From NCBI RefSeq assembly GCF_032854445.1, contig NC_088295.1:74366028-74430027 (forward strand): 64,000 bases of DNA. The letters are read 5' to 3'. The position numbers and the translations under genes were made by a program. This DNA is from Liolophura sinensis. Its lineage: Eukaryota; Mollusca; Polyplacophora; Chitonida; Chitonidae. Shown in pieces: positions 48,386 through 60,004 of this stretch (the stretch's first letter is position 1; each line of letters begins with the position of its first letter). Below the pieces are notes generated by a model that did no database searches, was not told where the DNA came from, and was given only the letters and a program-made list of their open reading frames with translations.

Positions 48386-50822
48386 ACATCTGAACTCAGA
48401 ATCGAGCCTGGTCCTCCTTATCCTACCAGGTGCAATCGAACTTTAAATGCCTTTAAATAGACGTTCTAGGCCCCTATTGCTATTTTGTTTGAGCTGTTAC
48501 AAAAAAGGCAAACAAAATATAAGAAACAGATATTAATTACGATCGGTTGAACGACATGCATAAGAATTCATGTGCTGCAGTTTTCAAAAGATGTGCCTAA
48601 ACCTACTGGTTTAATTTAGAACAACTTCAAACCTTCCAGAATTTTCATTCAACTTTTATGTCATTGTTTAGGCAATATAGAGCCGCTCTTATTCGAACTC
48701 AGTGAGTTTTTATCACAGTATCCGTTCACATTAGCTAATAACACTAACCCTACTATACCTACACTCAAAAAATTAATGTGTTAATTTTAACAGAAAATCT
48801 GTTGTCTGAGTGATGCTAGAATGTATTTTGCCATTGCAGCAGACTGTTTTGTTACCGGTATATATAACACACATGTTCTGTTAATTCAACGTAAAGATTC
48901 TATCAGACTTTCAGGATATTGTGTTGAATATGACTGAAAATTGCACAGTGTTATAATAACAGGATACATTCTAGCATCATTCAGACAGCTAGGTACATGT
49001 ACATGTATGCTCCCTGGTAATTCCCCAGCCCTTTTCTTATATGCTCGCAGGTTCAAATCCTGCGAGAAAGTACTAAATATGCTCTTCGGTTCAAAGGGGT
49101 GGGTATGCCGCAAATGCTCATACTTTCTTACTTCATAAACAGTATACTGCCTGAGCTCAAGTGGAAATATTCAACTATGCATGCACGCGTTCTCCGCGGT
49201 GATCGATACGCTAAAGATGGTTTGAAATGGTAGCCATCTTTGAGGTAAGTTTGTGTATTGTCCACTGAGTGTCTATTGTTAGAGGTGTCATAAGCTGGGC
49301 AGAGGTGCGTGGCTGGTAAGGGCATAAAATGGGCAATAGGCCTACGCACAAACGTACGCCAAAGATGGCTGCCATTGCAAACCATCTATATGCACCAACA
49401 TGCGCAATTCCTTTCAGTTTATCGTCTGACCTTTATGTACGGTCGAGATCGCAATAACTCACAACTTGGCAATGAACCTGATGTCTGCTTTAGTACTTGT
49501 GATTAATAAGGGTATAGTTAGGGTTATCAATCTCTCTGTAGGGGAGACACTTGAAAACCCGTGCCTCAGTTGAGATAATTGACAAAACCATCGTTGACCT
49601 GCGTGCACGGATAACAGTATAACAGTTCTAACAGCACCATAGACTTTACCCGCTGGTAAGGTGGACTGGACAGAGCATCATAACGGATACACAGTAACGT
49701 TATTATCCACAGCGTTGGCGCCTGAAGTCGGTACACATTGCAAATAATGTTCAGCAATACAGATCAGAACAGAATCTATATTCAATCTATTTTCAGTGTT
49801 ACTGAAACAATTATCTATCGAATAACCAGCAAACAAAAACGATACTTCAAACAATATATCGGCTTATGAAGAAAAGCCAAAGATTATATTCCAATGATAC
49901 ATGATGGTCAATTTGCGGATTTGATTGTGTACAAACTTTATATAAATACAGGTTTTGACATATTCTATATTGTCATTGTTTTTGAATTGATAATTATTGG
50001 GTTCTCTGAGGGTTCTTTCGGGGTTCTCATATGAACTACTAGTATATTGGTGCACAATTGTCGTGTGTGTTCTTAATCAGTCTTGACAAGAGGCTGTATT
50101 TCACCGTTTACGAGTGACCGTTTATCAGCTATCACAAAGCTGTAGTCTTTTATACTGCCTTCCTGCATATACAGGATTCTGCTGGTTGTACAAGCATCCG
50201 CGAGCATTGTTTAATGTGTTTGTGTCTTAAATGTGATGACAATTCAGCATTTTCAGTAATTGTAGACGCCTAAAACATTGCAGTTAACATCAGTGCATAG
50301 TTTTCTTTAGCTGTCTCTGCTTATCAGTTATGGTGTGAGAGGACATCTAAAGCATCTGTTGTTATTTAAGCAATTATTTGAACAGCTCTAATGAAAGCCT
50401 GAATTAAATGGGCAAGAGACTGGTTACGTGTGACCGACTGTCACACTGTCACAGCTGCTCGAGTTTTGTTCTCTGTGTTGTTGTCTTTTATATTCGTACT
50501 ATATCAGACATTTTGCTCAGATAAGATTTTTTCGGCCCAGTCAGAGCGATCAGGGTCTGTAAGATCATGAAGGAAAGATGAACCTATGTATACGTGTGGT
50601 TATTCTGCTCTCTCATAAAACGCCCTCATAAATAGTCGATAAACTCCAAAGCTATTCTCTTATCACAAAGCCATCCACTCTGTCTGAATTCCCATATCAC
50701 CCCGGCCTTGTAGATCGTAACCATTGTAAACAGCGAGCCATCCGAAATTTGACGATCTGGTCGTCTCAACAGATCGCCGCCTGTTAATACAGGTGTAACT
50801 GAAAGGTGAAACAGACTACAGT

Positions 50823-50837
50823 ATGAAGGTGCTACAG
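50823..50837 (+). CDS. Candidate exon 1 of secreted peptide gene (15 nt coding)
   Basis: ATGAAGGTGCTACAG|GTAAGA: five codons and a strong donor, phase 0, as exon 2 needs. Short coding first exons that split the signal peptide are common in neuropeptide genes. Other ATG-donor pairs in the upstream region are possible. Confidence 0.45.
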
Positions 50838-53800
50838 GTAAGACAAAATTTTTACATCTACAATGTATATGTAGACCTATATACATACATGGGTATAGGA
50901 ACTGGCAGGAAGAAGCAAGATACAAGACTATCAAGTAAAAAGAAGACTTTAGGAGTAGCAGTTATTCAGTTACTGGCGTTAATCCTGGAACTGCTCGTTC
51001 ATACTCATACCAGACGACACAAAAGCCTTTGCTATTCCTTGGTAATTCTTCTCTATTTGTCAGGGAAATAGCTTATTTGTAACAATTTTTTTAATACATG
51101 TAGTGGCATTTGCGCTAGTCGAGCTTGAGCTGATTCTTGGCAAGTCAGTTCAATTTATGTCTATCGAAACATCTTTCAAAAGCTTTGTGTTATTTATGTA
51201 AATTTTCTTTTTGGTACTAAGTTAATAGTTAAATTACATGAAACTGTCGCCTTGAATGCAAGATTAGAAAGCACATGAGACTGCTGTTAATACTCAGGGT
51301 TGTGTGTAAACGTTTAATACTACATGTACATTAAGCTTTAGGTTCTAGAATTAATTCTGGCAGACGTTTCGTTTATGGGATATCGTCCTTGGGAAAGGGG
51401 TCTTTTATATAGGCTCATAATCACGAAGACGTTCGGCATAAACATGGGGAAGAGTAAAAAGAGAACTTGAATAGCCTGATTTGATTTGATTTGTTTATTC
51501 ACCAGTGTATTAAAGACCCACTATAGACACTGACATCACATATTCATAAATATTATATACACGAAGGAGTTAAGTACACTGGCGAGATTAAATCTCAAGA
51601 GAGCTTGTTCTATCCCGATTTATTTATTTATTTGATTTATTTGATTGATGTTTTACGCCGTACTCAAAAATATTTCACTTATACGACGGCGGCCACATTA
51701 CGGTGGGAGGAAACCGGGCAGAGCCCGGGGGAAGCCCACGAACATGCGTAGGAAGCCAGCATGAGCTGGACTTCAACTCACAGTGACCGCATTCGTGAGA
51801 AGCTCCTGGGTCATTGCGCCGCGCTGGCGTGCCCTGATTGAGAAACATTAAAATTATGCAATGGCCGATTTTAACAAAGGCTTTTTGGAAGGCGATGGTG
51901 TAAATAAAAAAAATATATACATAGCGTGGAAGCACAAACAAGATATGAAGAGAAGAAATAGCAAAAAATCGTGTGCTATGAATAGTGTCTCAGTACATCA
52001 ATGAACATCACTGGCTATTATTCGATTGTTGACAAAGTATGATTTAAGCTTAGATTTCAAAAGAGATTTTGAGGATATAGAACGTATGCAGATGGGCAGT
52101 TTGTTCCATTCCTGGGAACCCGTACACTTCATAGAATAATGAGAGATTAGATTTATGGACAGACTTATTAAGATCGAAAGTATATGATCTTGTTACATAA
52201 TTGTGGACTGTAGAGTGTTTAGACATATAATTAGTGAAACTTATGGGATTTGTTCTGGATGGTAGAAGTAACTGTGGACCAGTAATAAGACAGAAAATAT
52301 ATTTAGATCTAAAAAGAGGGAGGATTGGCATATCACGAAACAAAGGAAAGGTGTGATCAGGGCGATTAGAAAGTGAGACGGCACGAATAGCCTGGGCAAG
52401 TTGTAGGGATTTCAAATGGGTGGGAAATGTATTACTCCAGATAGTGACTCCATCAGAAGGATAAGCATAAATTATAGAATAACAAACGATGAATAACTAG
52501 TGTTTTTGTTTTTTTGTTTTTTTTTTTTGTTTACACAATACTTTGTATGGTATAGTACACCTATGTTCCTTGACACTTTGGAACAGACATAGTTAATACG
52601 GTCTATTCAGTTCAGTTTTTCATTAAAAATTATTCCGAGAAATTAAAATTTAGAAACTCCTTCAACCGTTGCACAAAGAATGGTAAGTTGAAGAAGGAAA
52701 GTTTGCCTTAGCTTTGTTGCCGGTCGAATTAACATCAATTTGGTTTTGCTTATATTCAAGGACAAACGGTATAAATAGAACCAAGTGCGGAGTTTATCTC
52801 ATTCTCTTGGCATCGTATTGATAGCTGCAGCGGCACCGTTAGAAAAACATATAGTATTAGTGTCATTTGCAAATAACATAAAATGGAGAATACTACTAAC
52901 GTTAGAGATGTCATTAATATACAGAAGGAAAAGAATGGGACCGAGAATAGAGCCTTGAGGAGCATCATGTACGACAGGTTCAGTTTGAGAGAGAGTGTCA
53001 TTGAAAGATACTACTTGACTACTGTTGCATAAAGGGCTCCTAAAGCATTCATTGAACACGCTTCGAAATCCATGATGTTCGAGTTCATTTAAGAGTATAG
53101 TGTGACTTGCCCTGTCAAAGGCCATGGACAGGTAAAGGAAGGTGAAAATTGTTGATTTTCTCTTACATTACTTAGTTTATCGTATAGAAAACCTGCTGCA
53201 AAAAAGGTAGAGTGGTTGGATCTGAAGCCATACTGCTTCGTGTATAAATATTATTACTCTTCATATACGTAAGAATCATATTTGTAATTAACCTTTTTTT
53301 ACTTAAAATTAATAGACAGGCATAACTTAAGCAGTTTTAAAGCAGTCAGGGAAAGGACCTGTAGAGAATGAAAGATTAGCAATATAGGCTGAAGGGGCAG
53401 AGATGTAATTGGATACAAGCTTGAGAATAGACATCCGAATGCCATCAAGTCCAGGTGCAGCGGATGGTTTAAGAATGTGGATGACATGCTGAACATCTGT
53501 CTGTGTTACAGGAGCGAAATTAAAATCACTTTCTAAAGGACCACCAAGGTAATCTGAAAAACTGTCGTCGGTGGTTGCTACAGAGCTAGCGCCAATAATA
53601 CTGAAGGAAAAGGGCAATTTATAGTTGACCCAGTAGCCTCTCACCAATGCGGTCGTAGTGAGTTCAAGTACAGCTCATGCTGGCTTCCTCTACGGCCGTA
53701 CGTGGGAGAGTCTCCCAGTCAACCTGTGAGTCGTCGTGGGTTTCCCCCGGCAGTCTGCCGTCTTCCATCTCTGTTTAAAGAGATCAGAAATCTGACGACA

Positions 53801-56516
53801 GACAATACAATGTTCACGACGAGATAGAAGGTTGTGTAGCTCTCTGCCTGAGGAGAGTACATGTATCTTTGATGTGCTCTCCTCACGACAGACCATACAA
53901 GGTCTACAGTTTGACGAGATGGAAGGGTATATAGCTCTGAGGAGAGTACATGTAGCTTTGATGTGCTCTCCTCACGACACACCATACTTGGTCTATAGTT
54001 TGACGAGATGGAAGGCTAGTTAGCTCTCTGCCTGAGGAGACTACATTTAGCTTTGATGTGCTCTCCCTAAAACAGACCATACAAAGTCTATAGTTTGACG
54101 AGATGGAAGGCTATATAGCTCTCCTCACGACAGACCATACAAGGACTGTAGTTTGACGAGATGAAAGGCTAGTTAGTTCTCTGCCTGAGGAGAGTACATG
54201 TAGCTTTGATGTGCTCTCCACACGACACACCGTACAAGGCCTATAGTTTCATAGATGGAAGGGTATATAGCTCTCTGCCTGAGGAGAGTACATGTAGATT
54301 TGATGTGCTCTCCTCACGACAGACCATACAAAGTCTATAGTTTGACGAGATGGAAGGCTATATAACTCTCTGCCTGAGGAGAGTAAATGTAGCTTTGATG
54401 TGCTATCGAGATGGAATGTTCGATGTGCTCGCAAGCTTTGATGTGCTCTCGTCTCGACAGACCATACACGGTCAAAATATTCACAACGAGATGATGGCTA
54501 TATAGTCTTCTATCAGAACAGAGTAGCTTGAATGTACACGATCTCTCGTCACGTTAAATCATAAACTCCTGTCTGTTCACAGGTAAATTCAAGGTTGTTG
54601 TTCTCTAAGTGTTGAGAGTGGCTTTGATGTAGATACATCGCTGTTTGTAGTTTACGTGTACCAAAGTACATCCAGGACAGTGTCGCAACAATGACATTTG
54701 AAGTTTTTTTTATCACTGATACACATATATGTTACCGACCGCCACTATACCTGTTATCAGAATGGGTTCAAGTTTAATAGTACACTTCATATTCTTTATT
54801 ACTTTGACCTGATTTGAACACCGGAAACAAACCTGGCTATCTGTGTCATCTTTGAGGTTTGCTAGTTCAGTTTGTTCTGCTTATCCAACAGAGCCACCCA
54901 GTTTAGAGGTGTTCTTCTTTTGGGAATGATGTAGATTTACTGTTTTTACTAGGTGCATTTTTGATATACGCATGTGACCGAACATCAGCCAATTGCTTTC
55001 TTGTAACTAAGGAATCGAGCTTTTATATTGCCCTTTGTCAGATTTCAACGTTTGTGAGTTAAGGTTTTAGTGCCCAGTGTTTCACATGTTTCACGTGTAG
55101 TTAGGATTTTTTAAGAAAATTCTTCCCACACCAACTCTCTTATGTTTTAACTTCTCGGTTTTTACGTTCTGACTTTTGCTTAAAAGTCTCCCGGACGGTT
55201 CTCAATAAATCAAACAACTAAACAAGACATGTAAGCATTCTCTTTAGATTTAGTTTTGTCCCCAACTCTGCGCAAATGCCAACGAAAAAACGCCTGTGGA
55301 TGTGTAGTCTGATATATTCTTAATCTTGATACGCAATTGTTTAAAGTTAAGGAGAAAATGATTTCCCATGTTATACCTGTAAAATATATCTGAACTCAAC
55401 TCCAAGTCTTTGAGAAAAGACTGAGAAAATTCTTCCGAATCTGATATTATACACTGTAACAGCCTGCTTTGCAAGGAAATCATCGTGGCAACCATTGTTG
55501 AAGTGTTAACATTTGTATAATCCATCAAGTGATAATACCGAGTCTTCCCCTTCCATGCTTAGTTCATTGAATACAGTGTAAGATGTCACGTCATGTGACA
55601 TAATTTCTAACGCTGTTTCATTTGAATTTCATTTTATTTTCAATTATATATGCGTTTTATAAATGAAACTTTCCAGACTCAATTCAGGACAACCCATGAG
55701 TAAAGATTTACATTATAGGATGTCTTTCTTTCACCGATCTTACGGAAAAGTAGAGATGTGAAGGAAGTGTTGCTAACAGGTTGGTCTTGGGCTAAGTATC
55801 AATCAATTAAATTTTGGTGGTGATCAGAATCAATATACGGCTCAAGGCATGTTCAATTCTTCACCACTGGCAAAAGGAGAGAAATGCAGAGTATTGTCCT
55901 TTTGATATGGATGGATTAACAGATATAGCCCGGAGTAGTTTTGGCGTCATCAACTGTTGGCGATGAAGTGACGAACGTCTGGCACTTAAACGTTTACTCG
56001 CAATCAATATTTATGGAAGACAGGCGAGCGATGTCAAACAAATTTCACATTTGATCATCTAAACAAACATGCGTCAGTTACTGACGGTTTATACGCGTAA
56101 TTTAAATTGCCACCAATGACTCGGGAACAGTGCGTGCGTGAAAGTCATGGAATAACATTTTGGCAAGATGAATGTAAAAATTTAGGTTCACTATGTTATT
56201 ACTTGATTATTTTCTGTTTTAGGGCCGAAAATGGACATTGTTGTTGTCCATAATTGTGACGTGTGTGCATGCCAAAGCGGTGGACTCCGATGATTTGTCA
56301 TGGAAGATAGACGGAATCAAATATTCCGACATCCCTGTGGAGTTTCGACTAGCCGCTTACATGCTCGAGGTACGCTCTAACCTCTTGGCATGTCGACACA
56401 GATCTAGGGATTTACCAGCCACTTGTCCAAATCAAGAATGTGTGGATGTTTTGAAGAAATATGAAGACTGGCGAGAAGCAAATGGTTATGGTATTGCCAG
56501 CGGACGATGGGGCTAA
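50823..56516 (+). CDS. Small secreted peptide precursor with C-terminal amidation signal, two exons (inferred join)
   Basis: Exon 2 (56223-56516) is open from its acceptor and lacks a sensible start of its own, but begins with a hydrophobic signal core, TLLLSIIVTCVHAKA. Exon 1 (50823-50837) supplies MKVLQ before a GTAAGA donor at phase 0, which completes an ordinary signal peptide (1-24). The result is 102 residues. The mature region (25-102) has three cysteines (62, 73, 78), a dibasic KK at 83-84, and ends ASGRWG-stop. After carboxypeptidase and amidating enzymes this would give a 17-residue peptide from Tyr85 to Trp101-amide. AATAAA lies at 56676-56681. I do not recognise the family. A neuropeptide or peptide-hormone role is inferred from architecture only. 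The exon 1 choice, 5.4 kb upstream, is the weakest part. Confidence 0.55.
51479..53645 (-). mobile_element. Decayed non-LTR retrotransposon (LINE), 5'-truncated
   Basis: Minus-strand frames show reverse-transcriptase blocks in order with frameshifts: SAAPGLDGIRMSILK (about 53450), MAFDRASHTILLNELEHHGF (53125 on), APQGSILGPILFLLYINDI (about 52960) and FANDT (about 52870), where the family has the catalytic F/YADD. A C-terminal part (about 52415-52050) has ILPLFRSKYI. The 3' end has ATCAAATCAAATCA-type repeats near 51480. A SINE is inserted in the 3' region (51617-51832) and a SINE fragment abuts the 5' break. Jockey/CR1-like by general appearance. It is dead: reading frames are broken and the catalytic motif altered. 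It lies in the intron of the secreted-peptide gene. Confidence 0.82.
51617..51832 (-). repeat. SINE family A, near full length, inserted in the LINE
   Basis: Starts with TTTATTTATTTATTTGATTT. Contains the tail, ACGACGGCGGCCACATTACG, GGCAGAGCCCGGGGG, GAGCTGGACTTCAACTCACA and the head (GGTCATTGCGCCGCGCTGGC). A short stretch around the CGTACGTGGGAAGG body is deleted. Confidence 0.9.
53628..53754 (+). repeat. SINE family A, 5' part
   Basis: GACCCAGTAGCCTCTCACCA, GTGAGTTCAAGTACAGCTCA, CTACGGCCGTACGTGGGAG and GTCGTGGGTTTCCCCCGG, then broken at the start of the minisatellite region. No tail. Confidence 0.88.
53795..54500 (+). repeat. ~95-bp satellite-like tandem array
   Basis: About eight imperfect units of GAGATGGAAGGCTATATAGC, TCTCTGCCTGAGGAGAGTAC, ATGTAGCTTTGATGTGCTCT, CCTCACGACAGACCATACAA and GGTCTATAGTTTGAC. 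Some units are shortened (one is about 57 bp). Open frames on both strands are a result of the repetition. Confidence 0.9.
54501..56222. other. Unannotated 3' part of the secreted-peptide gene intron
   Basis: AT-rich DNA with no recognisable exon or repeat copy. The minus frame at 55250-55528 has no motif. Alternative first exons for the 56223 exon could lie here; I did not find a convincing ATG plus donor. Confidence 0.35.
56223..56516 (+). CDS. Secreted peptide gene exon 2 (terminal)
   Basis: Acceptor ATTATTTTCTGTTTTAG. The frame reads GRKWTLLLSIIVTCVHAKA, then the mature region with LLACRHRSRDLPATCPNQEC (three Cys) and finishes YGIASGRWG-TAA. The intact frame, signal core and Gly at the very end argue for a real exon. 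Confidence 0.72.
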   Translation, partial: GRKWTLLLSIIVTCVHAKAVDSDDLSWKIDGIKYSDIPVEFRLAAYMLEVRSNLLACRHRSRDLPATCPNQECVDVLKKYEDWREANGYGIASGRWG

Positions 56517-57497
56517 GTCCCAAGCTGAAGGAATGGAATGCAATGTGCTCTAAGACAATTTAATGTTCGTTGTGTTGCTGATGTGGTATCGCCAGTTTAT
56601 AGCATTTTCTTTTTGACTAGTACGCAATCTTTCCCTTTTATAAACTGCAAACAGCAAAAGGAACAATAAGAGGTTAATAAATGTGCTAAGTTTTTAGGTT
56701 TTGTCTTCGTTACAACAATGATAAAATTTGATTAAAATAATTCAGTTACAAAATCTTAAGCAGTGTTTTTAAGCACGTCGATTTTAAAGAACCGATAGGA
56801 CAGTTTACAATTTCCTTGCAATGTAGAGTTGTTAACAAAGACAACATCATACGAAATGACATTATGGCACTGTTTTATGTCATATTTTCTTTCAATGTTC
56901 TTGATGTGAAACTGGCGAAATCCAAAAGTTTACTGCCTACTAAACAACTTTTAATACAAATCACATGGTGTTATTCTATACAGGACATGACGGGGGCAGA
57001 ATTAGTGGGAGCTTTCTTCATTAAGCCACACGTCATATAGCATTTGACAGATGCGTTATTTTGATAGTGGGGTTTCTTTGTTACGTGTAAGTCTGTACTT
57101 GAAGCAGTCTGTTTGCCATCTGGTATTCCAAAAGATAAAGGTAAATGACTTAAATATTTCCTTGTTCACCAGTTGATGAAGTTATTATATCTCAGCATTG
57201 CGCGCTTATGAAGTTGTCACTTCTTATCATGTACGTATTAACGATGTTAAAAGAAAAATGTTAACAATGTATAACACATTCTTACTTCCCCTCCCCCACC
57301 TCCACCACTTCCCACGACTGAAAAATACTGATGCCAGTTGTCTAACTCCGAGCATTAAAAGTCATGCTTTAGAATTGGCTTTAATACGGACTACGGCACA
57401 TCTTCACTGCATCACGATAAAACAGGCGTGAAACTTTTATATTATATGCAGTCATGGAAAACTGTAACAGTCTTTAAATTTTTATCTACCTTCTTTG

Positions 57498-57622
57498 GAT
57501 TATTTATTTCTACATTATTTGATTCTTGTTTTACCTCATGCTCAAGACTTTATTCCTTATATTCGATGGCGGTCATCTTATGGATGAAAGAAACCGGACC
57601 GCTATGGGATAATCCACGAAAC
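57498..57622 (-). repeat. SINE family A copy, strongly decayed
   Basis: ATTATTTGATTCTTGTTTTA, CTCAAGACTTTATTCCTTAT and GGATGAAAGAAACCGGACCG follow the family-A tail and body with many changes. One of the oldest copies here. Confidence 0.65.
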
Positions 57623-58383
57623 TTTAGTAAGATTTCCTACCTGCGATATACAGACGTGCACACCATACTAGTCAATAAGAACAACGTGTATTCAATGAAC
57701 GGTAAGACTGCGCAAGCTTCTCCTCGAGCGTTTTCCCACCTCTTATTGCACCTCTTATCGTGTGTTTATTTAAAACCCATTTGCTCTGTACTTTATCTGT
57801 GCTGATATTGGGATTTACGTCTGACTTAACCTTTAATCCATTTATTCACTAGTAACCGTCCCAGGAGAATAGTATTCATGCCGCTGCCGGGTGAAATGAG
57901 TGAAGCACTACTATAACTCTTCAGCGATAAGGTGTCATCCTCAAACTCAGAACGTAAATAACTCCCTTAAGTCATTTGTTTGATCGATTTTGTGATTAAG
58001 AGCTGTCTAAATCAGACGTGTTTGCCTTCGTGTTAATCTTCAGCTTTAACCCTTGTTGTCCTGTTGGTATTTTCAGACCTTACAAAATGACATGCACAAC
58101 AACTACTTTTTGAGTACCTTATGGAAGCTTATGAGGTTATCATATATGATGCTAAATTTAGCCAATAGAGCGAAGATAACTGTCATGTTTATTAAGCAAT
58201 GGAATGGTTGTGACACAGATGTCTGTTTTTAGCTAGATTAGGGCTGCTACCACATGTCACTTCAACACTGACCTTGAGTTTGAGGTGATAACTCAATTAG
58301 TTTTGCTGTTGGCCTGCTTTAATTGTACACCTTGTTAGACTACTGTTACCTACGCAAAGAAATTATGCTTTAATTTGTTTTCT

Positions 58384-58440
58384 GTCCGTATGTCTGCCTG
58401 TCTGCATGTCTGTCTGTCTGTCTGTCCGCCTGCCTGACTG
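58384..58440 (+). repeat. (GTCT)n microsatellite
   Basis: GTCTGTCTGTCTGTCTGTCC with flanking GCCT/GCAT variants. Confidence 0.9.
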
Positions 58441-58555
58441 TCAGCAGCCCCAAGGAAATGTCATGAAAGGATTTGGATGAGGGCTTGGAAGCAAACATGA
58501 ATCCACTGAGGTCACCATTATAAGATAGTACGCAGTACAATAGTATTGCCTCTTT

Positions 58556-59090
58556 GTAATGGGGGAATTTGTCCCTTTGTCTGTAAAATGGGAGAATTTG
58601 TTCCTTTGTCTGTAGTGGGCGAATTTGTTAATTGATCTATAATAGGGGAACTTGTTCCGTTGTCTGTAACAGGGGAATTTGTTCCTTTATCTGTAGTGGG
58701 GAGGATTTGTTCGTTTGTCTGTAGAGCGGAAATTTGTTCCTTTGTCTGTAATGTGGGAATTTGTTCCTTTGTCTGTAGTGGGCGAATTTATACCTTTGTC
58801 TGTAGTGGGGGGGGGGGGGGGTCCCTTGTCTATAGTGGGGAAATTTGTCCCTTTGTCTGTAGTGGGCGATTTTGTTCCTTTGTAGTATGGGAATTTGTTG
58901 CTTTGTCTGTAGTGGGCTATTTGTCCCTTTGTCTGTAGCAGGAGAATTTGTTCCCTTTGTAATGGGAGATTTTGTTCCTTTGACTATAGTATGGGAATTT
59001 GCTCCTTTGTCCGCAGTCTGGGAATTTGTTGCTTTGTCTGTAGTGGGTTATTTGTACCTTCGTTTGTAGTGGGGGGGATTTGTCTTTTTA
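58556..59090 (+). repeat. ~27-bp minisatellite, about 20 units
   Basis: Units of GGGAATTTGTTCCTTTGTCT followed by GTAGT, with a run of G at about 58808-58820. Open frames across it are repeat artefacts. Confidence 0.93.
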
Positions 59091-59719
59091 GCTGTGGCAG
59101 ACGTTTGTGTTCTTAGACTGCCCTCTCAGGCTGCTTTTTCATTTCACAAAACACAACATACAGGCTGCAATTCGCACGTAAGTACGTGTTTATGCACCTG
59201 TATATATAAGCATGTACCGGTGAAAGAATTTTTGGACAGATATCTGAGGGTTACATCACAATTTGATTTCTACAGAGACACAAGTCACTTGATAATGGAA
59301 CAGATGAACTGTGGCATTGGCATTCCATTTTTGGCTACGAAGTTACGAAGTTTAAGCATTGAGCTAAATAATGGAACTACATATACACATTAACATTTAG
59401 CATGTAAGGGTTTCCTTGTAATAAGAAATTCGATGGACTAAAATATCTTGCGCTATTTGAGGGGCAATATGGAATCCAACATCCAACAACTCTTTCATCT
59501 GTCACCTCCATTTACAATTCCCACGATAATGAATATGGCGGCCCTTATCCTCACTGATCACCCACTGATCAGACACCAGAGCATGCACGGGGTTATGATT
59601 CTGATTGCATTATACTTGAAGGCTAGATGACCGAAATAATTTGAAGTCGACACCTTTAGATATAGACTCTATACAGATTTAGAGATTAATTTATATCTGA
59701 CGAAAATGGTGATCACTTT

Positions 59720-59725
59720 TTTATT
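59720..59725 (-). terminator. Poly(A) signal of the defensin-like gene
   Basis: AATAAA on the minus strand about 155 bp beyond the TAG stop at 59880. Confidence 0.45.
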
Positions 59726-59879
59726 ATTTACTCGACATTTCCAGACCCATGGCAGGAAAGCCGATTACAATATATTCCCGGATGTCCCTTGGTTTCCGCG
59801 GTATTGGTTGTACAGTACAATGGTTGACGATACAGTTTTCTAAAGTGACTTTAGTTGAGGATTTGTGCATTGGTTGTGA

Positions 59880-60004
59880 CTAAGCCGGAAGACAGCAGAC
59901 GGAACCACTGCCGTTCCCGTCACAGCTGTAGCTCGTGTCTTCCACAGTATATGTTCCCAATGGACAGGATGCTGCACAGATTCCGCCGCCATCACTGATG
60001 CATC
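59880..60004 (-). CDS. Defensin-like gene exon 2 (six-cysteine domain)
   Basis: Acceptor CCATATGTTACAG. After completing Arg72, the exon encodes CISDGGGICAASC, PLGTYTVEDTSYSC and DGNGSGSVCCLPA-stop. The whole domain sits in this exon. Confidence 0.8.

Larger units (their letters stand above)
47107..50822. other. Intergenic region between PCTP and the secreted-peptide gene
   Basis: The two genes are divergent, so both promoters should lie here. An inverted pair of unclassified repeats sits at 47676-47840 and 48243-48385. A perfect tRNA T-arm-like hairpin (CGCAGGTTCAAATCCTGCG) lies at about 49046-49064 without the rest of a tRNA. No other gene was seen. Confidence 0.5.
56517..59879. other. Intergenic region with minisatellite and (GTCT)n
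   Basis: Contains the AATAAA of the secreted-peptide gene (56676-56681), a decayed SINE (57498-57622), a (GTCT)n tract (58384-58440), a ~27-bp minisatellite (58556-59090) and the AATAAA of the next gene (minus strand, 59720-59725). No other gene found. Confidence 0.55.

Noticed and set aside
49044-49064. Possible tRNA gene (GCAGGTTCAAATCCTGC hairpin)
   Set aside because: A perfect T-arm with a B box is present, but there is no matching acceptor stem, D-arm or anticodon arm upstream.
53690-54434. Frames with HVLSSGRELYSLPSRQ-type repeats
   Set aside because: Translations of the ~95-bp tandem array, interrupted whenever a unit changes length.
58660-59069. ORFs with FVPLSVV / FVCSG repeats
   Set aside because: Translation of the ~27-bp minisatellite. 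Repeats drift in length and frame, as expected for non-coding DNA.
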